This document shows, one piece after another, positions 44,560-52,500 of a stretch of 64,000 nucleotides of DNA. Position numbers and translations under genes: made by a program. This DNA is from Aquabacterium humicola. GTDB taxonomy: Bacteria > Pseudomonadota > Gammaproteobacteria > Burkholderiales > Burkholderiaceae_C. The notes beneath the pieces are model-generated. The model was given only the letters and a program-made list of their open reading frames with translations. It was not told the origin of the DNA and ran no database searches. Location: NCBI RefSeq assembly GCF_030167915.1, contig NZ_JARGNB010000004.1, positions 496,001-560,000 of the forward strand, in the 5' to 3' direction. How positions within the stretch are numbered: position 1 is the stretch's first letter; each line of letters starts with the position of its first letter.

Positions 44560-45221
44560 GAGACGACGACTTCGAATACTTCATCAGCAAGTTCGGCGAA
44601 CCCACGCATCGCGTCGATGTGCCCGCCGACGCGATCGCGAAGTGGCGCGGCAAGCTGCCGGACCAGTTGCTGTCGTACTGGATCGATGAAGGCTGGTGCG
44701 GCTACGCGCGCGGCCTGTTGTGGACCGTCGACCCCGACGACTATGAAGACCTCGTCGACGAATGGCTTGCCGATTCGCCGCTGGAGCAGGTCGATGCGTA
44801 TCACGTGATCGCGCGCTCGGCGTTCGGCGATCTCTACCTGTGCGGCGAGCGCAGCGGACGCAGCGCGACCGTGAACTGCCTGCTCAATGCGATCTCGGCG
44901 TTGGCGAAGGACCTCAAGGCCAAGGACGCCGAAGCACGGGACCGTTCGATCCGCTCGTTCTTCGCGTCGAGCGCATTGAAGCGCTTCGACTTCACCGACG
45001 GCGATGGCGTGCCGCTGTTCGAGCGTGCATTGGACGCGCTGGGCGCGCTCGCCCCCGACGAGATGTACGGCTTCGAGCCGGCGCTGGTCGCCGGGGGCGC
45101 GAATCGTCTGCAGAACCTGCGCAAACTGAAGATCGATCCGCACCTGACCATCCTGCGCCAGTTCGGCGCGCCGTCGATGCCGTTCTCCAACGTCGACATC
45201 CAGTCCCTGCGTGGCGGGTGA
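44556..45221 (+). CDS. Putative immunity protein, GAD-like plus Tdi1-type domain
   Basis: 221 residues. The ATG at 44556 overlaps the toxin TGA, the usual coupling of toxin and immunity genes. The N-terminal half (EYFISKFGEPTHRVDVPADA, then LPDQLLSYWIDEGWCGYARG and LLWTVDPDDYEDLVDEWL) is a GAD-like domain; the second half (VIARSAFGDLYLCGERSG, later FERALDALGALAPDEMYGFE and LRKLKIDPHLTILRQF) resembles the Tdi1 C-terminal domain formerly called DUF1851. It has no signal peptide, so it acts in the cytoplasm, as needed against a DNase. It should neutralise the Ntox15 protein upstream and protect siblings. That pairing is inference from domain types and linkage. Confidence 0.85.
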   Translation: MRDDDFEYFISKFGEPTHRVDVPADAIAKWRGKLPDQLLSYWIDEGWCGYARGLLWTVDPDDYEDLVDEWLADSPLEQVDAYHVIARSAFGDLYLCGERSGRSATVNCLLNAISALAKDLKAKDAEARDRSIRSFFASSALKRFDFTDGDGVPLFERALDALGALAPDEMYGFEPALVAGGANRLQNLRKLKIDPHLTILRQFGAPSMPFSNVDIQSLRGG

Positions 45222-45795
45222 CTGGGTGTGTGCAGGTCTGCGGGCGCTGGGCAAGTCGCTCGCATGGGGCTGTCTGGCCGGGGCGCTGCTGCTGCCGCTT
45301 GGCGCCGCAGCGGCCGCCAATGGCCTGCTCGAGCGCGCGCTGACGTGCAAGGCAGAGGCCAAGGAGTTGCCTGGCCTGATCCGGTCGCTGGCCCGGGCTC
45401 GGCCCGACTTCCGGCGCCGGCATCGGCGGCTGGAGTCGCCAACGGCCGACGTCTACAGGCTGTCTCGACCGGTGACGATTCACGGTCGCCAGGCGCATGA
45501 AGTCGTCGTGGCGCGCATGCGCATCCTTGCCGTGCTGCCCGGAACCGAAAGCGCCGATGAGATCGCCATGGACCTCGACCTGGCGAGGACCCCGGATGAA
45601 CATCTGCTGCGCCGCAGGGTCGGGCCGGCGGCCTCGATCACGGTGGATGCGTTCAGCCACCCCAGCCTGGACCGCAACCGCTTGCTCGGCTGCGCCTACG
45701 ACGACCTCTCGACCATCGACTGGATTGCTGACAGGCCGTCGGGTCCGGTGGTGAGTCGCGACCGGCCGAATCCGCTGAAGGGCTGGATGGATTGA
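45211..45795 (+). CDS. Exported protein of unknown function in the vgrG cargo island
   Basis: 194 residues from a GTG at 45211 that overlaps the immunity gene by 11 bases; a second in-frame GTG at 45226 would start 4 bases after that stop. Both keep a signal-like helix (LAWGCLAGALLLPLGAAAAA). The mature part (EAKELPGLIRSLARARPDFR, then YRLSRPVTIHGRQAHEVVVA and FSHPSLDRNRLLGCAYDDLS) matches no family I know. Its end, RPNPLKGWMD, nearly repeats the VgrG end, EPNPLRGWME, also at DNA level. Two cysteines (about 46 and 164) could form a disulfide. It could be a periplasmic immunity or accessory factor; no function is assigned. Confidence 0.75.
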   Translation: MAGDWVCAGLRALGKSLAWGCLAGALLLPLGAAAAANGLLERALTCKAEAKELPGLIRSLARARPDFRRRHRRLESPTADVYRLSRPVTIHGRQAHEVVVARMRILAVLPGTESADEIAMDLDLARTPDEHLLRRRVGPAASITVDAFSHPSLDRNRLLGCAYDDLSTIDWIADRPSGPVVSRDRPNPLKGWMD

Positions 45796-45808
45796 ATGCC
45801 GCGATGCG

Positions 45809-46801
45809 TCAAGGCATCGCTGCCGGACGCGTGCCGACGCCGGCATGCACGGCCGCCGGCATCAACTTGACCGGACACGCCGCCAGTCGTCCCCAGTGCT
45901 GCTCGCAGACCTTGCGCCGGCAGGCGACGACGGCGTCGCGGCCGTCGAGCTGCTTGCAGCGCTGCACGCGCTGATCGAGGCGCGCGCGCACGGCCGGTTC
46001 GACCGGCTTGTTGTCCGGGACGATGGCCGTGCTGCGCAGCACGGTGGTCGTGGGTCGCCCGTCGCCCCGCGCGGGCGACGCGTCGGCAGGCCGCGGCGCG
46101 GCATGGGCCATCAGCGCGGCGATCAGGTCGGCATCGCGGTCGCGGTTCTCGGGGTTGGGCGCGGCCCGGGGGGCGGGCGCGGGCGGGGCGGCTTGGGCTG
46201 TGGCAGCAACCGTCGACGCAGGCCTGGCAGAAGCCGGCCGGGCGCGCGGCACCTCGCGTGCCGGCGCAGTCACGGCCTTCGGGCGTGCGGCCGCGACGGC
46301 GATCACAGGCGGCGGCGCCGCATCGGTCGTGCTCGCGGCCTGGCCGACCGTGGGCACCAGGACCGGCGGCATGCCTTCCACGACATCGTGGGCTGCGGCT
46401 GCCGTGGATTGCGCAGACGCCGCAGGGTTCGCGGGCGCCGCGATGGGCTCCACCGCCGCGTCCACCTTCGCCGCGCTCGCGGCCTCCTGCGGCTCCGCCG
46501 CCACAAGCGCCGTATCGTTTGTATGGCCGTGTAACGCACGCGCTAGCTCGAGCGGCTTGGGTATTGACAGCGGCGCCGCCTGCCACGCCCCCAGCGCCAC
46601 GAGCAGCGCGATGGCCGCTCCGATCCAGCGCCAGCGAAACCCGCGTTCGCGGGGATCGGGCAAGCGCCCCCCTAATCCGTCGAGCATTCGCCGCGTTGGC
46701 ATCGGCTCCAATCCGTTGCCGGCCGCGGGCAACAGGCTGGGCCGCTGCGCTGCAGGGTGGGACGGGGTCGCGTCGGGTTCGGACAAGGCGTCGCCTTTCA
46801 C
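45809..46801 (-). CDS. Single-pass membrane protein, Ala/Pro-rich with Cys-containing C-terminus, unknown
   Basis: 330 residues. A basic cytoplasmic N-terminus (about 1-58) is followed by one membrane helix (about 59-76, WIGAAIALLVALGAWQAAPL), then ~190 residues of Ala/Pro/Val-rich periplasmic linker. The C-terminal ~60 residues look folded: ARLDQRVQRCKQLDGRDAVV, ACRRKVCEQHWGRLAACP, with four cysteines (C-x13-C-x4-C-x9-C). I do not recognise a family. It points leftward inside the rightward T6SS unit and converges on the cargo island, between the island and the tagX/PAAR genes. A frame on the other strand here (46008-46931) is rejected as a shadow. A structural or peptidoglycan-spanning accessory role is possible but unproven. 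Confidence 0.65.
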   Translation of the reverse strand: MKGDALSEPDATPSHPAAQRPSLLPAAGNGLEPMPTRRMLDGLGGRLPDPRERGFRWRWIGAAIALLVALGAWQAAPLSIPKPLELARALHGHTNDTALVAAEPQEAASAAKVDAAVEPIAAPANPAASAQSTAAAAHDVVEGMPPVLVPTVGQAASTTDAAPPPVIAVAAARPKAVTAPAREVPRARPASARPASTVAATAQAAPPAPAPRAAPNPENRDRDADLIAALMAHAAPRPADASPARGDGRPTTTVLRSTAIVPDNKPVEPAVRARLDQRVQRCKQLDGRDAVVACRRKVCEQHWGRLAACPVKLMPAAVHAGVGTRPAAMP

Positions 46802-46915
46802 TGCTGAGGGCGGATGGCCGCGGAGAGGGCCACGCCCGATGGGCGCGGATTCTAGGCGTTGCTATCACCTGAAAACATCGTCCATCGGTAACGACATCCG
46901 ACGCCTGACCTCTGC

Positions 46916-47767
46916 ATGCTGCTCGGCGTGATCCTCTACTTCCTCGTCGCGACGGCGCTGCTGGCCGTGTGGCTGCTGCCGCCGGTGCGCGTGCGGGCGC
47001 AGGCCTGGACACTCGGGCTCGTCGGCGGCGGGCGTTCGATGTCGCAACGCTGGCTCGGCGCCGGCGGGCGGCTCGCCGCGCAGGCCCAGGGCCGCACCGC
47101 GTCGGCGCTGGCCGACGGCTGGCGCGGCCTCGTGCAGCGGCGCTGGCGGCTGGCGGCCGCGTTCGCAGCGCTGCTGCTGCTGCCCGCTGCAGCGCTGCTG
47201 CTGCGCGGCTGGCACCGCTTCGACGGTTACGACCACACGGTGGCGCGCGCCGTCGATGAACGCATCGCCGCGCTGCTGCAGGGCGAGCAGCTGGTGCCCC
47301 CGCCCCCGCTGCCGCCGGAGATCTTCGCCACCGCGGAGCTGGCGGTCGCCAAGCCGCTGATCGGCAGCGCGAGCCGCCAGTGGGAGCTGCTCGACCCCGA
47401 TTTCCGCCAGCGCCTGCTGCTGGTCTTCAGGCAGCTGAAGGAACAGCACGGCGTGGACGCGGTGCTGCTGGAAGGCTACCGCAGCCCCGAGCGCCAGGCG
47501 GCGCTCGCCGCGCTCGGGCCGGCGGTGACGCAGGCTGCGGCTTTCGAAAGTTATCACCAGCACGGCCTGGCCGCCGATGTCGCCTTCCTGCGCGAGGGCC
47601 GCATCGTGATCGCCGAGACCGACCCGTGGGCGAAGCGCGCCTACGAGCACTACGGCGCGCTCGCCGAGTCGCTCGGCCTGCATTGGGGCGGTCGCTGGCG
47701 AACGCTGCTCGACTACGGCCACGTCGAGCTGCGCCGCGCCGGCGCGGTACGCCCCGCGCCTCGCTGA
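46916..47767 (+). CDS. tagX: M15/VanY-family peptidoglycan peptidase, TagX-like
   Basis: 283 residues. Two hydrophobic helices (about 4-22 and 79-97) anchor it in the inner membrane; the catalytic domain faces the periplasm. Zinc ligands of the M15 family are in place: H214 and D221 in SYHQHGLAADVAF and H269 in DYGHVELR; VLLEGYRSPERQAALA is the usual substrate-strand segment. TagX of Acinetobacter, encoded in its T6SS cluster, is a membrane-anchored peptidoglycan L,D-endopeptidase needed to open the wall for T6SS assembly. The same family, topology and gene context here support that role; exact bond specificity is not readable. PAAR follows after 28 bases. Confidence 0.85.
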   Translation: MLLGVILYFLVATALLAVWLLPPVRVRAQAWTLGLVGGGRSMSQRWLGAGGRLAAQAQGRTASALADGWRGLVQRRWRLAAAFAALLLLPAAALLLRGWHRFDGYDHTVARAVDERIAALLQGEQLVPPPPLPPEIFATAELAVAKPLIGSASRQWELLDPDFRQRLLLVFRQLKEQHGVDAVLLEGYRSPERQAALAALGPAVTQAAAFESYHQHGLAADVAFLREGRIVIAETDPWAKRAYEHYGALAESLGLHWGGRWRTLLDYGHVELRRAGAVRPAPR

Positions 47768-47795
47768 GGCCGAACCGAACGAAAGGAACGTGTCG

Positions 47796-48065
47796 ATGCC
47801 CCGTCCCGTCATCATCCTCGGCGACCGTCACAGCCATGGCGGCTTCGTGATCTCCGCCGCGCCGGCCACCGACACCCACGGCGTGCCGATCGCGCGGCTG
47901 GGCGACAAGGTGAGCTGCCCGGTGCCGGGCCATGGCATCAACGTCATCGCCACCGGCGATCCCACCTGCATCGTCGACGGCCAGCCGGTCGCCCGCGACG
48001 GCGACATGACGGCCTGCGGCGCGCGCATCTTCCACTCGCAGCATCCGACGATCGACCACCTGTGA
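47796..48065 (+). CDS. PAAR-domain spike-tip protein
   Basis: 89 residues. The ATG at 47796 lies seven bases after GAAAGGAA; an in-frame GTG at 47790 is too close to it. PAAR features include IILGDRHSHGGFVISAAPAT, IARLGDKVSCPVPGHGINVI, GDPTCIVDGQPVARDGDMT and CGARIFHSQHPTI, with the paired Cys/His residues that bind zinc at the cone tip. It caps the VgrG needle. No effector extension is fused, so it is a stand-alone tip. It lies between tagX and the unknown membrane protein gene. Confidence 0.94.
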   Translation: MPRPVIILGDRHSHGGFVISAAPATDTHGVPIARLGDKVSCPVPGHGINVIATGDPTCIVDGQPVARDGDMTACGARIFHSQHPTIDHL

Positions 48066-48111
48066 ACGCTGCCGCCGCAGCGCCCGCCCCTGCCCGCGAC
48101 CCCTGGCCCCG

Positions 48112-49572
48112 ATGACGACGATCCTGAAGCACACCGCGATGCTGGTGGCGATCTGCTGCCTGGCCTGGCTCGGCATCACCTGGCATTGGCGCAGTGCCGG
48201 CCACGCGCCCAGCGGCGACGAGCTGCTGCGCTACCTGGTGCTGCTGCCGCTGGTCGCGTTCGGCCTGGTGCTGCTGTTGCGCCTGGCCTGGCGGTCCGCG
48301 GTGGCCCGCCAGGCGGCGGGTGGCGCCGTGGCCGCGGCGTCGGCCGGTGCAGCCAGCGGCAGCGCGGCCGCTGCTTCGCCGCCGGCCGCGCAGGACGCCC
48401 CGCCGCTGCAGCTGCTGGCCGCGCACCTGTGTTGCGCCGCCGGTTCCGACCCCTCCGACTTGGTGGGCGCCGCGAAGGCCAACCAGCCGCTGCCCGCGCT
48501 CGATGCGCACCTGACGAATGCCGACGGCCTGCCGGTGATGAGCCACCGCATCGCGGACCTGCCGCTCGCCGAGCTGAACGAGTCGCTGCCGACGCTGCCC
48601 GAGGACGAGCCCGTCGCGCTGCACGTGCAGCGCGCGCTCGCCGCGCTGCAGGCGCCGTTGGCGGGCGCGCTGCTCGCGCTGTCACCGTGGCGCGAGCGCT
48701 TCGCCGACCCCGATGCCGACCTCGAGATCGCCGGCCAGGGGCTGCCCACGCCGCCGTCGGCGACGCTGCGCTGGCCGCGGCTGCAGGTGCTGATGAGCTG
48801 GCCAGCCGCGTGGTCCGATGCCGAGCGTGCGCTGGCCGAACGCTGGACGCGCGAGCAATGCGCTGCGGGCCCGATCGAACCCTCGCAGCTGCGCTTCCAC
48901 GGCAGCGTGCTGTCCGGCGCCGAGCTGTGGCTCGATGTCGAGCGGCGCCTGCAGCGCCCCGATCCGCAGGCGGCCGACGCGCCGTCCGCGCCGCTGCTGC
49001 TGCTGGCCACGCACAGCGACCTGAGCGACGACGCGGTCGCCGCGCTGGAGCACCAGCGCCGCCTGTTCGATGCCGGCGCCCACCCGCGGGGCCTGATGCC
49101 GGCCGAGAGCGCCTGCGCGCTGCTGCTGGCGCCGCACGACTGGCCGGCCGACCCGCAGGCCGACGACCCGCCGCTGCGGCTGCACCGCGCCGCGGCGCTG
49201 CGGCGCGACAAGTCGGTCGAGGCGGCCGGCGGCGTGTCGAGCCAGACGGCGATCGACGTGCTCGCCGGCGCGCTGGCGCACGCGAAGCTGCCGGCGTCCG
49301 AGCTCGGCGGGCTGGTCTGCGACGCCGACCGCCATTCGCAGCGCGGCACCGAGCTCTTCGGCGCGACCTTGAAGCTGCTGCCGCAGCTCGACCCCGCCGA
49401 GCACCTGGCGATGACCGGCAGCGTGGCCGGCCATGGCGGGGCCGCGCCGCTGATGCTGATCGCCGCCGCGGCCGCGCTGGCCAAGGCCGAGCGCCGACCC
49501 TGCGCCGCGCTGTCGCTGGGCGACACGCACTGGCGCTTCGCCCTGCTGGCGTGCGCGCCGGCGGCGTCCTGA
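48112..49572 (+). CDS. Membrane-anchored T6SS-cluster protein with a possible thiolase-like domain
   Basis: 486 residues. Two membrane helices lie at about 8-24 (AMLVAICCLAWLGITW) and 40-60 (LLRYLVLLPLVAFGLVLLLR), followed by an Ala/Ser-rich linker and a large soluble part. Pieces of the C-terminal half resemble beta-ketoacyl-synthase folds: GLMPAESACALLLA (like the G-E-x-A-A-L-V-L segment, about residue 327), VCDADRHSQRGTELFGATLK (like the first catalytic-His segment) and TGSVAGHGGAAPLMLIAAAA (like the G-H-x-G-A-A-G segment, about 435). No nucleophilic-Cys motif was found, so it is probably non-catalytic. It precedes tssM by 16 bases. It may be an assembly factor; fold and role are inference. 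Confidence 0.75.
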   Translation: MTTILKHTAMLVAICCLAWLGITWHWRSAGHAPSGDELLRYLVLLPLVAFGLVLLLRLAWRSAVARQAAGGAVAAASAGAASGSAAAASPPAAQDAPPLQLLAAHLCCAAGSDPSDLVGAAKANQPLPALDAHLTNADGLPVMSHRIADLPLAELNESLPTLPEDEPVALHVQRALAALQAPLAGALLALSPWRERFADPDADLEIAGQGLPTPPSATLRWPRLQVLMSWPAAWSDAERALAERWTREQCAAGPIEPSQLRFHGSVLSGAELWLDVERRLQRPDPQAADAPSAPLLLLATHSDLSDDAVAALEHQRRLFDAGAHPRGLMPAESACALLLAPHDWPADPQADDPPLRLHRAAALRRDKSVEAAGGVSSQTAIDVLAGALAHAKLPASELGGLVCDADRHSQRGTELFGATLKLLPQLDPAEHLAMTGSVAGHGGAAPLMLIAAAAALAKAERRPCAALSLGDTHWRFALLACAPAAS

Positions 49573-49588
49573 CCGCACTGCTTCCGCG

Positions 49589-52500
49589 ATGAACCGCTTC
49601 TGGTCCCTGCTGTTCGATGCCCGCGTGCTGGCCGTGCTCGGCCTCACCGCGCTGGCCGCCTTCCTGTTCCTCGGCGCGCGCGAGCTCGAAGTCGCGCTGG
49701 TCTGGGCCGGCCTGCTGCTCGGTGCCGCGCTGCTGATCGCGCTGGTCGCCTGGCTCGTCAAGCGCGTGCGCGCCCACCGCGCCGCCAGGCGCCTGCAGGA
49801 GGCCATCGAGGACGATGCCGAACAGGCCACGCTGACGATCCGCGCCGAGGACCGCGTGCCGGCCGAAGCGCTGCGCGACCGCCTGCTGAGCGCGGTGAGG
49901 ACGATCCGCAGCTCGCGCCTCGGGCAGCTCAGCGGCGCCGCCGCGCTGTACGAGCTGCCCTGGTACATGGTCATCGGCAACCCGGCCGCCGGCAAGAGCA
50001 GCGCGGTGATCAAGTCGGGCCTGAACTTCCCGCTCGCGGCCGATGGCAGCCGGCTCGAAGCGGCGGTGGTGCAAGGCATCGGCGGCACGCGCAACTGCGA
50101 CTGGTTCATGACCAGCGAAGGCATCCTGCTCGACACCGCCGGCCGCTACGCGGTGCACGAGGAGGACCATGCCGAGTGGCTTGGTTTCCTCGGCCTGCTG
50201 AAGAAGCACCGGCCGCTGGCGCCGATCAACGGCATCGTCGTTGCCGTCAGCGTCGCGGAGCTGATGCAGGGCAAGCCCGAGGGCGCGATCCAGCTCGCCA
50301 AGCGCCTGCGCCAGCGCGTGCAGGAGCTGACCGAGAAGCTCGAGGTCTTCGCGCCGCTGTACCTGGTATTCACGAAGGCCGACCTGATCGCCGGCTTCGT
50401 CGAGTTCTTCGAGGACTTCGATCGCGCCGAGCGCGACCGCGTATGGGGCGCAACGCTGCCCTTCGTGCCCGAAGCGGGCGGTGGGGCCGGCGGTGCGGCC
50501 GGCGGCACGAACGACGGTGCCGGCCGCATCGATGCCGTCACCGCCTTCGACCGTCACTTCGACGAGCTGCGCGACGGCCTGAAGGAGATCGCGCTCGCGC
50601 GCATGTCGCTGCAGCGGGGCGAGGCGCTGCCGACGGGTCTGCTGACCTTCCCGCTCGAGTTCGATGCCGCGAAGCCGGCGCTGCGCGCGTTCGTCGCCAC
50701 GCTGTTCGAGGACAACCCCTATCAGTTCCGCCCGGTCTTCCGCGGCTTCTACTTCACCAGTGCGGTGCAGGAAGGCTCGGCCAGCAGCCGCGCCAGCGAC
50801 GAGGTGGCACGCCGCTTCGCGCTGGGCGCGCGGCGCGAGCGCACCACCGCGCGCGTGGTCGCCGCCAACGGCTTCTTCCTGAAGGACCTGTTCCAGCGCG
50901 TGATCTTCGCCGACCGCCACCTGGTGCAGCAGTACGCCAGCCGCTCGCGGCAGCGGCTGCGGCTGGCGGCCTTCGCCGTCGCGGTCGGCGTGCTGGCGAT
51001 CGCGCTGGCCGGCTGGAGCTGGGCCTGGCTCGGCAACCGCCAGCTGCTGCAGGACGTGCAGGCCGACCTCGCGCAGGCGCAGCGGCTGCAGGAGGGGCGC
51101 GTCGACCTCGGCGCGCGGCTGGAGGCGCTGGAGCTGCTGCAGTACCGCATCGAGCAGCTCGCCGGCTGGCAGGACAAGCGCCCCTTCGGCCTCGGCTTCG
51201 GGCTGTACCAGGGCGAGGCGATCGAGCGCAAGCTGCGCGACGAATACTTCGCCGGCCTGCGCCAGGTGCTGCTGCAGCCGGTGGCGCGCGCGATCGAGGG
51301 CTACCTCGGCGAGGTCAACAGCCATGCCGAGCAGCTGCAGCCGCTGACGCGGCCGCCCGAGTCCGGCGCGCGCGTCCTGACCACGGCGCTGACCGGCACG
51401 CCGGCCGCCGCCACGGGCGCGGTCTCGGCCGCGGCGGCGTCCACCGCGCCCGCACCTTTGTCGCGTTATGCGGACGCCTCCCCCACCGACGTCGAGGATG
51501 CCTACAGCGCGCTGAAGACCTACCTGATGCTCGCCGAGCGCCAGCGCATGGAGCCCGGCCACCTGAAGGACCAGATCGCGCGCTTCTGGCGCGGCTGGCT
51601 CGAGCAGCAGCGCGGCAGCCAGCCGGCCGATGTCTACAAGCGCCGCGCCGAAGGCCTGATCAGCTTCGCGATGGCGCAACTGCAGGACCCGGCGTTCCCG
51701 ACGCTGGACAACAACTTCACGCTGGTCGATGCGACCCGCGCCAACCTGCGCCGCGTGATGCGCGGCATGCCGGCGCGCGAGCGGGTCTATGCCGAGGTCA
51801 AGGCGCGGGCGTCGACGCGGTTCGCGCAGGTCACGGTGGCCAACATCGTCGGCGAGGCCGGCCGGGGCGTGATCGCCGGCAGCGCGGTGGTGTCGGGCAC
51901 CTTCACCCGCGAGGCCTGGGACGGCTACATCGAGAAGGCCTTCAAGGACGCCGCCAACGGCGAGCTGCAGAGCACCGACTGGGTGCTGCAGACCGCTGCG
52001 CGCGACGACCTGACGCTCGAGGGCAGCCCGGACCACATCCGCAAGTCGTTGACCGAGCTGTACAAGACCGAGTACGTGCGCGAGTGGCAGCGCTTCCTGC
52101 AGGGCATCGCGGTGGCCGAGTTCCCGAACTTCGGCGTCGCCGTGCAGCAGATGAACCGCCTCGGCGACCCGGCCGCCTCGCCGATCAGGCAGGTGCTGAC
52201 GACCTTGAACGACCAGACCTCGTGGGACAACCCGACGGTGCTCAACGAGCGGCTGGGGCAGGTGCAGCGGGGCTTCGTCGAGTGGTTCAGGCAGAGCATC
52301 CTGCGCATGGCGCCGTCGCGCGTCGACGTCCGGGTCGATGTCGCGGGGCCGGACGGCGCGGTGCCGATGGGACCGATCGGCCGCGAGTTCGCCGCGCTGC
52401 ACAAGCTGATGACACCGCGCGACCCCGGCGCGACGCCGCTGCTGGGCGAGTACCTCAAGTCGCTGGGCGCTATCCGCACCCGCTTCAACGAGATGGCCAC

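Noticed and set aside
46008-46931. A 307-codon plus-strand frame over the Ala/Pro-rich membrane-protein gene
   Set aside because: It lacks a ribosome site and domain, while the minus-strand frame has a membrane helix, linker and conserved-looking Cys pattern. Some doubt remains because both are low-complexity.
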